Assembly: GCA_948144175.1 (NCBI GenBank)
Contig: CANXME010002097.1
Span: 372,001-436,000, forward strand
Length of the DNA: 64,000 nt
Reading direction: 5' to 3'
From: Closterium sp. NIES-65
Lineage: Eukaryota; Streptophyta; Zygnematophyceae; Desmidiales; Closteriaceae
Shown here: positions 1 to 10,787 of the stretch, in pieces
How the letters are laid out: every line of letters starts with the position of its first letter
How positions within the stretch are numbered: the stretch's first letter is position 1
Notes under the pieces: generated by a model
Databases searched by the model: none
What the model saw: only the letters and a program-made list of their open reading frames with translations
Told to the model about the DNA's origin: nothing
Position numbers and translations under genes: made by a program

Positions 1-600
1 TTAGGGCGACGGGGAGAGGAAGTGAAGGTGAAGAGGAGGGGAGAGGAAGTGAGGGCGATTGGGAGGGGAAGTGAGGGAAGCAAACTCTCCCCACCTCTTT
101 CCACCCCCGAAGGCTTCTCCTTCTCTGGCTCTCCCCCTCAATCCCTTCCACTCGGTCCCTCCCCCTCTGTCCCCTCCCCTCTGTCTCTCCCCCTCGGACC
201 CCCCCCTTTCTGTCCCTCCCCTCTGCCTCTGTCCCTCTCCCTTTGTCCCTCTCCCTCTGTCCCTCTCCCTCTGTCCCTCCCCCGCTGTTGCTTCCGTTTT
301 TGGGAAGGGGGGCGGGTATGTGGGGGGAAGGAGGGCGGGTATGTGGGGGGGAGGAGGGCGGGTATGTGGGGGAAAAGAGGGGGGGTATGTGGGAGGAAGG
401 AGGGCGGTATGTGGTGGGGAAAGAATGGGAGGGGGTGTAAACAAGAGAGAGGGTGGAAGTATGAGAGAGGCAGGCCAGGCAACGAGGGGGATGGGAGGGG
501 AGGTGATTGCAACTAACCTAAAAGCGTGAGGCACTGTTCCCTCCTATGTCCCTCCCCAACTGTCCCTACCCCACTGACACTCCCCCACCTGAACCCCCTC
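1..600. repeat. CT/GA-rich low-complexity region
   Basis: The stretch is strongly strand-asymmetric. The first part is built of short pyrimidine units such as tgtccctctccc, the middle is G-rich, and the end returns to ctgtccctcccc. Open frames on both strands here are by-products of base composition: they are Pro/Ser/Leu- or Gly/Arg-rich and show no domain. I see no gene. Confidence 0.8.
295..425 (+). repeat. G-rich minisatellite, unit about 25 bp
   Basis: About five imperfect copies of a unit containing gagggcgggtatgtggggg lie head to tail. Each unit holds several runs of three or more G on the plus strand, so the array could fold as a G-quadruplex. No coding role is apparent. Confidence 0.75.
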
Positions 601-689
601 TTCTGTCCCACCCCTTCTGTCCCTCCCAATAAATGAGGCCCGAAGAGGGAGAGAAAGAGAGAGCGAGAATAGGATTGAGCTTGAGCTAG

Positions 690-2560
690 CAAACACAACA
701 TTACAATTTGACACACCACCTAGCCTTGGTGAGGGGCATTGTAAGAGCAACAGAAACAACAACCTTGAGAAGCTCAACTAGTCCAACTACTGGGACAAGT
801 GGTCACAAGACCTGTCAAAAAAAGCAACATAGCAAGATAAGCAACACTGGTTGCCACAATTAGTCCAGTATCTGAGACAAACAACTAGAATGCTAGTTCA
901 ACAGAGCGATATATGTATATATATAAGTACTCAATGACGAATATCAATATTACTGCAAGATATACATATATATATATATGTGTATATAACATCAACAAAA
1001 CAATCCGTGTAAGTTACACCAAGCAAGAGCAAGTTTGGACAAGGCCAAGCTGTAAACAAAACATGTGATGGTCTCCAGTCTAGAGAGCCTTGATGGAGAT
1101 GCCTGCAGTGTTGAACTTAGGGGCAGTGAGTAATAAAATTAACCAACGGAGCTCCTGAGCGGCTATGGCACCCGTGTAGATCTCATGCCCAGCATTAGAA
1201 GAGGCGACAGACGACACACGTATCGACCTCCACGGGAGAGCAACTGAGCGAAGGCTGAAACAGTAGCCCTGGGTATACTTGAGAGTCTAGTATACTTGTA
1301 GATCTCATCCGCCCATGACGAGCCACTATGCTTGGTAAGTCACACTAGTCGGCTCCCCTCCAAGTATAAGTCGGATGCCTGATGTGCTCGCCACGTAGTT
1401 TGTCATCCTCTTAGCTACCGTCCAGTGGACAAGACGGTGTTTCCCAATCACAACAAAGCGAGCAAGGATGCTTTGAGGAAAGGCAAGTTTTGGGCAAGCA
1501 TAAGTCATAAGTACATGAGGCAACCCACAAGCTCTGCATACGGACCACTAGGCTGAGCTGGCTCGTAGGGAACAGGAGCAATGAGACTGTGGTCGACGAC
1601 AAGAGGAGTGGGTTGACTTGAGGAAACTGAAGGCCGAACCGCTGAATGACTTTTTGCACCATGTGTGACTGAATCCGACTGATAGTGTGCGTGCTCTGAC
1701 CTTGGTGATTTGCAAGCCTAGACAGCTACGCAGCTCACCAAGGATAGTATACTGGTGTCTCTTTGCAGATTTGCTTTCTCAAAAGCCAGACCGACCTTGA
1801 CTACAGTAGCAAAGACCAAGACGTCAACGTAAACAAGGATGAAGGAAGGAGTGGACCCATAATGAACGAACAGAAATGGGTCGGATGGAGAAGGGTGGAA
1901 CCCAAGGGAAGCAAGAATGATATGCAGAGTGCCGTGCCACTCACGAGATGCTCGACGCAGACCGTAGACTGGTCATTTCAAGTTATACTAGGCCCGAAGC
2001 AGGAAAAAACCAGTAAAGTTGGGATGATGGCGTAGCCATATCTGCTCGTGCAGACTCCACTGAAGAAAGGCAATGGAAAAGCCCATTAAGTACACCTCGT
2101 AGTCATGCTCTGCATCAACGTGAAGCAGAACCCAAAGGGTGTTTTTTTTGGGGTGAAGGAGAAGGCCTGGAAGAAAACTACTTCATCAATGTAAGTACAT
2201 GTGGACCTCCAAAATCAATCTCTGAGTCCATGACTACTATTCACCAAGACACCTAGGGTTTCGTTAGTGCCTCTGTGTAAATGCGAAGAGTAGGGATGTC
2301 AAGTGCGTCGGGGTCTCCCTCCTGGGCTAGCTGAGGTGAGGAGGTGCGGCCACAAGGAACTCGAGCACAACTACCTGTTCTCTAGGACGGCACATCTCAG
2401 GGTAAACTCACCTCCAGCTTACAGATAACGGACACCTACAAGCAGGAGACACCAACTGGGTGGTGTAGTCAAGGCGTCGGGTGGAGGCAAGGTCAGTGAC
2501 AACAGCGATAAGAGCTGAAACAGATAGAGAGGCAGTAGTGTGAGAGTACAACGACTTTGC
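690..2560 (-). mobile_element. Degenerate Ty1/copia 3' portion
   Basis: Reading on the minus strand, the order is hinge (about 2490-2560), RT (about 1690-2250), RNase H (about 1080-1640), an AT-rich 3' untranslated stretch with tatata runs, a decayed polypurine tract (about 714-735) and an LTR end finishing ...ttgaca at 713. That LTR end resembles the LTR of element D (38121-38226): both carry a version of tagc-aacacaacat followed by a-ttga-a. The left LTR border is not visible. Decay is much heavier than in the other elements here. Confidence 0.7.
1080..2250 (-). pseudogene. Copia RT/RNase H remnant
   Basis: Short minus-strand frames preserve recognisable pieces of the copia RT and RNase H seen intact elsewhere in the window. 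Around 1326-1523 is a version of the segment reading LAYPLSILARYVA in other copies. Around 1800-1835 the RT catalytic box can be read as YVDV where YVDD is expected, so the second aspartate is lost. Many frameshifts and stops separate the pieces. It cannot encode an active enzyme. Confidence 0.7.
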
Positions 2561-2797
2561 TAAGCTTACTTGCTTGATTATGCCTTTTATTCATTATCTA
2601 GCTTAGGTTTGCTTTGTTTTGCTTGTTTTTGCTAGATTTCCTAGGTTCGTTGCTTTTACTATATTTATCATTGTTATAGGCACCGAACTAGGTGGAGGGC
2701 ACCAAATTCTAGGCTTTTCGGTTTCTACCAAATTGCCTTCTACCAAATCCGGGAAGGACCCGTTCGGGACGCTTCGCGACCCGCGGAACCTTCTAGT
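2561..2797. other. Unassigned spacer
   Basis: About 240 bp of AT-richer DNA separate the degenerate copia tail from the left LTR of element A. It holds T-rich tracts and a GC-rich end (gttcgggacgcttcgcgacc). Two overlapping open frames (2619-2834 plus, 2603-2803 minus) show no domain and run into the LTR. I see no supported gene. Confidence 0.6.
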
Positions 2798-2947
2798 TGT
2801 CAAACTTATATGCCTTAGTCTGTGTAGGCTGTAGTGTGGTAGACAATATGGGGTGCAACACTTTTAGGTTTTCCTACTTGTACCCACCTGTTTCCTAGTG
2901 CACACCATTCCTCTTTCTGCTTCTAAACTTTTCCTCATTCTTTCACA
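2798..2947 (+). repeat. 5' LTR of element A (150 bp)
   Basis: It begins tgtcaaactt and ends ttctttcaca, directly before a tggtatagagc primer-binding site. It is closely similar to the B LTR (15861-15986 read on the minus strand), sharing tctgtgtaggctgtag and tttaggttttcctac. A second A LTR is absent. Confidence 0.85.
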
Positions 2948-3030
2948 TGGTATAGAGCAGGTTCCCTAGTGGGACCGTTTCCTAGGGCCCACCGAATATC
3001 GATTTTTTTTTCCTGCCTGGAGCGCGCTTG
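2948..3030 (+). promoter_or_regulatory. Primer-binding site and leader signals of A
   Basis: The PBS reads tggtatagagcagg, lacking one base relative to the usual TGGTATCAGAGC. It is followed by a hairpin (gttccc, loop tagt, gggacc; one mismatch), the palindrome gggccc at 2985-2990, a T-tract and the palindromic core agcgcgct at 3021-3028. The same order is seen in elements E, H and K. A role in primer annealing, dimerisation or packaging is inferred from position. Confidence 0.6.
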
Positions 3031-3104
3031 GCCCCTGCCCGAGTCGCGCCCCGTGTGCCTACCCTCCCGTTGCGTCCCCTGCCCTTAGTGGCCCATCGCG
3101 CTCC

Positions 3105-3440
3105 CTTACGGCCCTGTAGCGGCCCCTCTCATGGCCTCTCACGACCCCTCTCACGACCCTTCGCGGCCCCCTTCAGGCCCCTCGTGGCCCCTTCGCGGCC
3201 TCCCTTCGCGGCCCCTTCGCGGCCCCTTCACGGCCCCTTCGCGGCACCTTCGCGGCCCCTTCGTGACCCCTTCACGTCCCCTTTGCGGCCCCTTCACGGC
3301 CCCTTCGCAGCACCTTCGCGGCCCCCCTCGTGGCCCCTTTGTGGCCCCTTCGCAGCCCCTTCACAGCCCCTTCGCAGCCCCTTTACGGCCCCCTCGCGGC
3401 CCCCTCGCGGCTCCCTTCGCGGCCCCTTCGCGGCCCCGCC
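3105..3440 (+). repeat. Leader minisatellite of A (ccccttcgcgg units)
   Basis: Some 20 or more imperfect copies of a 12-15 bp unit, ccccttcgcggc, lie between the PBS and the coding region. They are open in several frames by composition only. Other elements have unrelated GC-rich arrays at the same place. Confidence 0.85.
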
Positions 3441-3684
3441 CCGCTGCCCATAGCGGCCCCGCCCTGTCGCCAGTCGCAGCCCCGCCCCGTCGCCAGTCGC
3501 GGCCTCGCCCTGTCGCCAATTGCGGCCCCGCCCCGTTGCCAGTCGCGGCCCCGCCGCGTCGCCCCCCCCTCGTCGCGACGCTCCTGCGGGACCCGCGAGG
3601 CGCGGCTCCTGTGCGTCGCGACGCCCCTGCGGGACCTGCGTGGCGTCACCCCTGCCCGCCGCGGCGCCCTGCCCTAACCTGCGC

Positions 3685-4262
3685 CATGGAGCAGTCACCA
3701 CTGCAGCAGCCGCCCCTGGAGCAGCCGCCACTGCAGCAGCCGCCCCTGGAGCAGCCTCCCCTGTAGCAGGCGGCCCTGGAGCAGCCGCCCCTGAAGCAGC
3801 CGCCCTTGGAGCAGCCGCCACTGAAGTAGCCGCCCCTGGAGCAGCCGCCACTGCAGCAACCACCCCTGGAGCAGCCACCCCTGCAGTAGCCGCCCCTGGA
3901 GTAGCCGCCACTGCAGCACCTGCCCCTGGAGCAGCCGCCACTGCAGCAGCCGCCACTGCAGCAGCCGCCCCTGGAGCAGCCGCCACTGCAGCAGCCGCCC
4001 CTGGAGCAGCCACCCCCTGCAGCAGCCGCCACTGCAGCAGCCGCCCCTGGAGCAGCCACCCCTGCAGCAGCCGCCCCTGCAGCAGCCGCCCCTACAGCAG
4101 CCGCCCCTGGAGCAGCCGCCCTTGCAGCAGTCGCCCCTGCAGCAGCCGCCCCTGGAGCAGCCGCCCCTACAGCAGCCGCCCCTGGAGCAGCCGCCACTGC
4201 AGCAGCCGCTCCCGGAACAGCCGCCCCTGCAGCAGCCGCCCCTGCAGCTGCCGCCTCTTGAG
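3685..4262 (+). repeat. 30-bp tandem array (gcagccgcccctggagca units)
   Basis: About 19 copies of a roughly 30 bp unit would read QPPLEQPPLQ in one frame, AAAPGAA in another, and Gly/Cys-rich peptides on the other strand. All six frames stay partly open for this reason, so none is good evidence for a gene. The array sits where the Gag N-domain is found in other elements. Confidence 0.85.
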
Positions 4263-4430
4263 CAGCCACTCTCCTGCTGCCGCGGGGCCCTCGCCCTACA
4301 GTGGTAGCAGCGTTGCCATTGCCGCCGTCGTACGCCTGCCCTTCTCGCCACTGGTGAGCACTGCCCTGCCCGTACTGCTGTTACTGCTGCTCTTGCTGCT
4401 ACTGCTCTTTCTACTGCAACTGCTGCTCCT

Positions 4431-4825
4431 AGCGTGGTCAGATGCAGCTCCAGCGCTGTCCGCGTGAGTCCCTCGCCCCCCAACAGCTTCGTGAGTGGTA
4501 CGCTAGTTGGGGTTGTAGGGGTGGCCGCGCTGCGACTACTGCTATTGCTACTGCTGCTCGTACTGCGGCTACCACTGCTCCTGCTGCTCCTGGCGATGGC
4601 TAGATGCAGAACCAGCAACGTCCGCGTGACTCCCTCACGCCCCGGCAGCTTCGTGAGTGGTACGCTACTTGGGGTTGTCAGGGTGGCCGTAGAGGGAGTC
4701 GTCCTGGAGTGAGTAGTTCGGCAGCTGCTTGTCGTGGCCAGGTGCAGCTGCACCGTCGTCCGTGCGCGGTCCTTTCACCCCAGCAACTTCGTGAGAGGTA
4801 CGCTCAGCGTGACGAGTCACTGGGT
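4431..4825 (+). repeat. Triplicated Gag segment carrying a QLREWY motif
   Basis: Three diverged copies begin near 4431, 4591 and 4733. Each holds a version of the sequence cagcttcgtgagtggtacgct, which encodes QLREWYA in the gag frame. In the other elements this motif occurs once, just upstream of the zinc knuckle. The third copy leads into the A zinc knuckle. Confidence 0.75.
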
Positions 4826-6238
4826 ACTGCTCGCTTTCCGTACGTCATTTGCACTGGTGCTCGGACCGATCAGCCTTGCGGAACGTTTGGTCACGCAGAG
4901 TCCCGCTGCTTCGCCCGTCTGAGCGACGCCAAGCGTACGGAGTTTGGCGACGCGGCTGAGCTCCCCAACTGGGTGGAGCTGCTTAGGCCGAGGGTAGATA
5001 TCTATACTCTTGACTATGATGCTATCCTCACTACCATGTATACATTGCCTACTAGTGATGAGGGTGACTGTTACCTGTGTGTTCCGCCAGACCCGGGCAT
5101 TGAGACTGCTGCTCTAGGTGCTGCTGAGGCTGCTGCTCTAGGTGCTAGTGCATCTGCTATTCCAGGTGCTGGTGAGTCTGGTGCCCCAAGTACTGGTGCG
5201 TTTGCTCTCTCAGGTACCACGTCGGCTCAGGCCTTACACACCTTCACCCTTGAGTCGGGAGCGTCCCGCTCCCTCTTTCGAGACCGCACCACGCTTATGC
5301 CGCTTAGTCGGCCAATTGCGGTCTCCCTGGCGGACCCCTCTAGGGGTCCTGTCCTTGCCCACTTCTCCACTGTCTTACTGTGTCCAGCGGCCCCCTCTGG
5401 CACCCTGTCTGGTCTCTACCTCCCCTTGTTCTCTACGAGCTTGGTGAGTGGTGCTGATCTACAGGATGGGGGGGTTGACCAGTTCACTCCTGCGAGTCAG
5501 TGGGTGACCCACTGTATGTGTGCTTGGACGGGCCGACACTTGGGCACGTTTATCCGTCAGCCGGGGTCGAGCCTGTACACACTGACTACTGAGTCTCCTC
5601 CGATTGCTGAGTCTGGTCAGGTAGCTGCGTCGGGTCAGGTGTTTGCTGCAGCGTCCAAGTCTGGTCCTGAGTCTGCTCCCTGCTCGTGTCGTCTCCTGTC
5701 CCACAAGACTCTCCTCTGGCACCACCGCCTTGGTCACCCCTCCCTGCCTCGTCTCCGAGGCATGGCCTCCCGTTACCTTGTCTCTGGTCTCCCCTGGTCC
5801 CTCCCTCCCCTCCCTCCAAGGCCTGCCCCTACCTGCGTTCCCTGCGTCGAGGGGCGGCAGCGCGCCGCCCCTCACTCCTCCGAGTTTCCTCTGACAAAGG
5901 CTCCCCTGCAGACTCTTCACATGGACGCGTGGGGCCTCGCCCGCGTCCGTGGCCAAGGTCTCGAGTGTTACTTCCTGTTGGTGGTTGACGACTACTCGCG
6001 TTACACCACGGTGTTCCCCTTGCGCAGCAAGGGTGACGTCACTGAGGTGTTGATCGTCTGGATCGGCGCGGCTCGTCTCCAGCTCAGAGAGAGTTTGGGC
6101 TCGGACTTTCCTGTTCTGCGTCTGCACTCTGACAGAGGGGAAGTTTTCCTCTGCCCTTCTGGGAGCCTTCTGTCGTGCACAGGGCATCCGCCAGACCTTC
6201 ACGCTTCCGGCCTCTCCACAGCAAAATGGGATTGCTGA
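4604..6238 (+). pseudogene. Gag C-terminus, protease and integrase of element A (truncated)
   Basis: The 544-codon frame starts at an arbitrary ATG inside the repeated Gag segment. A zinc knuckle lies at C83, C92, H97, C102 (C-X8-C-X4-H-X4-C). The protease motif reads TLESGAS with E217 where other copies have the catalytic Asp. The integrase has H373/H378 and C411/C414 of the HHCC finger and D441 and D510 of the catalytic triad. Just after D510 the usual RGGEF is garbled (RGEVF) by a single-base loss, and the frame ends without the catalytic Glu. The remaining integrase continues in another frame from 6252. Known role: polyprotein processing and integration. Inactive here. Confidence 0.85.
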
Positions 6239-6251
6239 GCGCCGCATTGGC

Positions 6252-6575
6252 ATGGTCATGGACGTCGCTCATACGTCCATGATCCATGCGGCTGCTCCCC
6301 ATTTTCTATGGCCGTTAGCGGTTCAGTACGCAGCGCATAAGATCTACCTTCAGCCCCGAGTCTCCTTGCCAAAGACCTCCCCCACCCTGCAGTGGACGGG
6401 GAAGATTGGCGATGCATCTGCGTCTCGTGTCTGGGGATCTCGGGCGTTTGTCCGCGACTTGTCTACAGACAAGCTGTCCCCCCGTGCTGTTCCCTGCGTC
6501 TTCCTTGGCTTCCCCCCTTACGCGCCTGGTTGGCAGTTTTACCACCCCACCTCGCGCCGTGTTCTGTCCTCCTAA
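6252..6575 (+). pseudogene. Integrase C-terminal part of element A
   Basis: The frame starts MVMDVAHTSM, directly continuing the integrase after the frameshift near 6130-6240. It includes the copia-type segment GSRAFVRDL and a FLGFPPYAPGW motif, and ends at a TAA near 6574 where other copies read SSQDVTFDES. Downstream sequence still encodes DESVPYYRLFPYRT before further breaks. It is the DNA-binding and C-terminal part of integrase, separated from its catalytic core. Confidence 0.85.
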
Positions 6576-6736
6576 GACAACACCTTTGACGAGTCGGTGC
6601 CTTACTACCGTCTCTTCCCCTACCGCACTGCACCCCTCCCCCCGCCGCCGCTCTTCCTAGCGCCAGGTCCCTCAGGGTCCCGGTAGACCCTGTCCCGGTA
6701 GACCCTTTCCCCCCTCAGGGTCCTGCCCCGTCAGGT

Positions 6737-8128
6737 GTGTCCCAGGTAGACGCAGTCAAGCCTGTCGAGGTAGCTGTTGACTCTATTGCTGCTAGGGGTG
6801 CTGAGCCTGCGGGTGCTGAGTCTGGGGGTGCTGAGTCTGGGGGTGCTGAGCCTGGGGGTGCTGAGCCTGGGGGTGGTGAGCCTAGAGGTGCGGAGCCTGG
6901 GGGTGCGGTGCCTGGGAGTGCTGAGCCTGGGGGTACGGAGCCTGGGGGTGCTGAGCCTGGGGGTGCGGAGCTTGGGGGTGCTGGGTCTGCTCGTCTGGCC
7001 TCTGGAGGTGCTGGGTTTGGGGGCCCTTTGGATGCTTCGTCGAGGCGGGAGCTACCCTCTCCACAGGAGCTGCGCGAGTGGTTCGCCCGGCGCTGGAGCC
7101 GTGCTGCTAGAGCTGGAGGTGCTACTGTTGCTGCTAACCCTCTGGTTGGCACTGGCCGTACTGGAGCTACTGGGCCTGGAGGTGCTCCTGGTGCTAGAAC
7201 TGCTGGCGGTCCTGGAGCTGGCGCTCCTGCTAGAGTTGGTGCTGCTGGAGCTGCTAGAGCTGGAGCTGCTGGAGCTCGAGATGCTGGGGGTGTTGGCGCT
7301 GGAGGTGCTGCTGGCGCTGGTGCTTCTAAGGGTGCTCGAGTTGGCGCTGTTGGAGGTGGAGGTGCTGCTGGCGCTGGTGCTACCGCTGGGGGTACTGGTG
7401 CTGTCCTTGCTGGTTCTGGAGGCGCTGCGCGGCCGCGGCCGTACTTTGTTCCGCTCCTAGAGCAGGTTCTTGGTCTTCCGCCTTCTACTGGTCCTGCTCC
7501 TCCCTTAGAGTGTCCACCGCCTGTCCAATCGCAGTCACAGTTACAGCCCGCCTCCCCCGTGCCTGCTCCTTCTCCCTACACTGGTCCTACTGGAGGTCTT
7601 GTTGAGCGTCGTGAGCCTGCGTCTCGTCCTGCGTCGCCTGTTTGTGCTGCTCGCACTAGTAGTCATGTTCCGCATCCGCGTCCTCCTGCGGTCCCAGGAA
7701 CACACCAGATGGCACTGTGTCCTTCCACTGCTCCTCTGCGTGTCCTGTTGCCGTCTCCTCCAGAGTCCTCTCTTCCTATTCTTATTGACCCAACGTCTGA
7801 CTCTCTTCATGCTGGAAGTCCTAGTGTCACGCGTCTCCTGGCTGCTGTTCTCAGTGACCCTTCCTTTGAGTCCACTGCTGCGTCTGCCTTAGTTGCTGAG
7901 CTTGTCAGCTTTGCTGCGTGCTATCGTCTACACTTCGCCGCTAATCTGGATGCTGAGTCTGAGTCTGTCTGTCCTCCGTCTGTCGGGGATGAGTGTGCTC
8001 TTAGCATGGACGTCCTTGAGGACAGGCAGGAGGAGTTCCACTGTTTTACTGCTGCTTTGCCTCATTTCCTGTCCACGCTGATTGCCCCTGAGGGAGACCT
8101 GGATGCACCAGATATCCCGACTCCTTGA
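6737..8128 (+). pseudogene. Hinge region between integrase and RT, element A
   Basis: The 463-codon frame opens SQVDAVKPVEVAVDS and is followed by a 15-bp minisatellite (about 6789-6990, unit ctgagcctgggggtg) coding for GGAEPGGAEP-like repeats. After it comes PSPQELREWFARRW, an Ala/Gly-rich tract, then a Pro/Ser-rich segment with RPRPYFVPLLEQVLGLPPS. It ends DIPTP at a TGA near the RT start. Hinges of this kind link INT and RT in copia polyproteins. No enzyme domain is visible in it. The low-complexity part is also open on the opposite strand, which I regard as a shadow. Confidence 0.8.
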
Positions 8129-8958
8129 TCGAACGCTGAGGCGATCAAGGGTCCCTACTCCTCACAGTGGAAGTCAGCCATGGACGCAGGGATGGCTTCC
8201 TGGAAGTCCACATGCACCTACGTCGACGAGGTTCCCCCACCTGGGGCGAACATCGTCAGTGGCATGTGGATTTTCAGGGTGAAGCGGCCGCCGGGTTCTC
8301 CGCCTGTCTTCAAGGCGCGTTACGTGGCTCGAGGCTTCAGTCAGCGGCAGGGACTTGACTACTTTCAGACCTTCTCTCCCACCCCGAAGATGACCACTCT
8401 TCGGGTGCTACTTCACATCGCCGCTCAGCGCGACTACGAGCTTCACTCTCTTGACTTCAGCACATCTTTCTTGTAGGGCAGCCTGCACGAGGAGATCTGG
8501 CTACGCCGCCCACTTGGCTTCACTGGGTCGTTTCCTCCTGGTACCTAGTGGAGCCTCCGGCGGCCAGTCTACGGTCTCCGCTAGGCGCCCCGTGAGTGGC
8601 ACGACACACTGAGGACTACACTTGCGGCTCTTGGGTTTGCTCCTTCTACTGCCAACCAGTCGCTGTTTCTGCGCACCGACACCCATTCTACATCCTCGTG
8701 TACGTCGACGACTTGGTCTTTGCTACTGCTGACAATGCCCACGTGATGTCCAAGCTGCAGAAGAGACACACGTGCACAGACCTGGGTGAACTGCGCAGCT
8801 ACCTTGGCTTGCAGATCACCCGGGATAGAGCACAGCGCACCATTACCGTGACTCAGTCGCACATTGTGCAGCAGGTCCTTCAGCGCTTCGACTTCACGTA
8901 ATCCTCGCCTCAAGCCACTCCTCTGTCTACTCGCCACTCGCTCTCAGTTCTTCTTTCC
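8129..8958 (+). pseudogene. Reverse transcriptase of element A, broken
   Basis: RT begins with SQWKSAMDAGMASW and reads through VKRPPGSPPVFKARYVARGF and LDFSTSFL (first catalytic Asp). It is then cut by three TAG codons at Gln positions: 8474-8476 (FL*GSL), 8546-8548 (GT*WSL) and 8582-8584 (LR*APRE). A deletion near 8680 shifts the frame, after which YVDD is intact near 8699-8711. A TAA at 8899-8901 follows FDFT. The SHIVQ variant and that TAA are shared with element B. Confidence 0.85.
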
Positions 8959-9057
8959 GAGCACAAGTTCAAGGCCAGAAGGCCAGTTCACATGCAAGAT
9001 CATATATAAAGGCAAAGAAGCAACTGTAGGTATACACAGATCACAATACAAGCAAGT

Positions 9058-9774
9058 TCAAGAAGTGAGCAAGTGAGGGCAAGTAGGCACAAGACCTAGC
9101 ATCGTACAGAAGCGCTGATGATCACAAGGCGGAAGTGCCTTGGTGAAGATATCAGCAGTGTTGGCCTGAGAGGCCACGTAAGCAAGGCGCAGCTGACCAC
9201 GCTGTTGCAGCTCACGAGCAAGGAAGTAGCAAAGAGCAGTGTGCTTCATTCTGTGCTCCAGTCTGTGCTCCGGACACAAGGCCAGCATGGCCTTGTTGTC
9301 TACGTACAGTTCTGGAGGAGAACAAGGCGGCACTCCTAGGTCACTCAGCAGGTAGGTGAGCCAGCGTAGCTCCTGTGCAGCAATGGCCCGTGCGTAGATC
9401 TGAGCCTCACAGCTGGAGCTGAGAACAGAAGACGAACGGGTAGACCGCCACGAAACAGAGCCTGAACCAAGGCTGAAGGTGTAACCCTGTGAGGACCGCC
9501 GCGTAGCCTGGTCGTAAGCCCAAGAAGGGTCTGCGTGACCTGTGAGGACCACTGAACGCCCTCCAAGCACTAGCCCTATGCCCGACGTACTGCACAAGTA
9601 GCGCAACACCCTGTTTGCTGCAGCCATGTGCTCTGGTCGGTGTCTCCTAGAAGCAACATAGCGTGCCAAGATGCTAAGAGGGTATGCAAGGTCAGGTCGA
9701 GTGCAGGTCATCAGGTACATGAGGTAGTCAACAAGCTCTGGGTACGGGCCACTCGGCTCTACGGACTCATCCAA
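9058..9774 (-). pseudogene. RNase H and C-terminus of Pol, element B
   Basis: The 238-codon frame starts MDESVEPSGPYPELV, a segment internal to Pol in the other copies, because a TAA at 9829-9831 cuts it from RT. It carries the copia RNase H signatures: a GHADPSWAYD segment with the first Asp, SSSCEAQIYA with the Glu, and YVDNKAML with another Asp. It ends HLLTS and TGA. Known role: degrading the RNA strand of RNA-DNA hybrids during reverse transcription. Confidence 0.85.
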
Positions 9775-9828
9775 AGGCAGAGCTAAGAGCGAGTGGCGAG
9801 TAGACAGAGGAGTGGCTTGAGGCGAGGA

Positions 9829-10714
9829 TTACGTGAAGTCGAAGCGCTGAAGGACCTGCTGCACAATGTGTGACTGAGTCAGGGTAATGGTGTGCTGTGC
9901 TCTGCCCCGGGTGATCTGCAAGCCAAGGTAGCTGCGCAGTTCACCCAGGTCTGTGCACGTGTGTCTCTTTTGTAGCTCGGACTTCACGTGGGCGAGTCCA
10001 GCAGTGGCAAAGACCAAGTCGTTGACGTACACGAGGATGTAGAACGGCGGCAAAGAGGTGTCGCTGCGCAGAAACAGCGACGGGTCGGCTGTAGAAGGAG
10101 CAAACCCAAGAGCCACAAGTGTATTCCTCACTGTGTCGTGCCACTCACGGGCCGCCTCACGGAGACCATAGACTGGCCGCCAGAGGCTCCACTCGGTACC
10201 AGGAGGAAACAACCCAGTGAAGCCAGGTGGGCGGCGCAGCCAGATCTCCTCATGCAGGCTGCCCTACAGGAAGGCTGTGCTGAAGTCAAGAGAGTGAAGC
10301 TTGTAGTCGCGCTGAGCGGCTATGTGCAACAGCACCCGAAGAGTGGTCATCTTTGGGGTGGGAGAGAAGGTCTGAAGGTCTGAAAGCAACTCCCTGCCAC
10401 TGACTGAAGCCTCAAGCCACGTAACGCGCCTTGAAGACAGGCGGAGAACTCGGAGGCCGCTTCACCCTGAAAATCCACATGCCACTGACGATGTTCGCCC
10501 CAGGTGGGGGAACCTCGTCGACGTAGGTGCATGTGGACTTCCAGGAAGCCATCTCTGCGTCCATGGCTGATTGCCACTGTGAGGAGTAGGGACCCTCGAT
10601 CGCCTCAGCGTACGATCGAGGAGTCGGGATGTCTGGTGCATCCGGGTCTCCCTTAGGGGAAATCAGCGTGGACATGAGATGAGGCAAAGCAGCAGCAAAA
10701 CACTGGAGCTCCAA
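9829..10714 (-). pseudogene. Reverse transcriptase of element B with YVND box
   Basis: Two frames cover the RT. 10714-10412 contains SQWQSAMDAEMASW and FRVKRPPSSPPVFKARYVA. 10212-9829 contains the second half, reading YVND at the catalytic box (Asn codon at plus-strand 10021-10023). Between them are a frameshift and a TAG at 10264-10266 (FL*GSL). The segment FATAGLAHV is shorter than FATADTAGLAHV of other copies. Element H shares both YVND and the short form. The Asp-to-Asn change is expected to abolish polymerase activity. Confidence 0.88.
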
Positions 10715-10787
10715 CTGCTTGTCCTCAAGGCCGTCCGTGCTAAGAGTACACTCACCCCCGACGGACGGAGGACAAACACACTCAGAC

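Larger units (their letters stand above)
2798..8958 (+). mobile_element. Ty1/copia element A, 3'-truncated, left arm of an inverted pair
   Basis: Element A starts with a TG...CA LTR, a tRNA-Met-type primer-binding site and the leader hairpin. It runs through Gag C-terminus, protease, integrase, hinge and RT, and stops in the RT/RNase H connection. At about 8958 it meets element B in opposite orientation. It has no RNase H, polypurine tract or 3' LTR, and its Gag N-domain is replaced by tandem repeats. Several frameshifts and TAG codons break the frame. The 5 bp at the left border (ctagt) do not match those at the right border of B (tgcga), so one clean integration of the pair is not supported. 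Confidence 0.85.

Noticed and set aside
300-430. CRISPR-like array
   Set aside because: The units are contiguous minisatellite repeats without unique spacers, in a eukaryotic setting.
690-2560. The degenerate left tail as the missing 3' part of D
   Set aside because: Its LTR end resembles D, but both pieces contain the same hinge segment (around ggtcagtgac), so they overlap and cannot be two parts of one copy.
3646-4753. Long Ala/Gly/Cys- or Leu-rich minus-strand frames over the A leader
   Set aside because: They come from a 30-bp tandem array that is open in several frames on both strands. Composition explains them.
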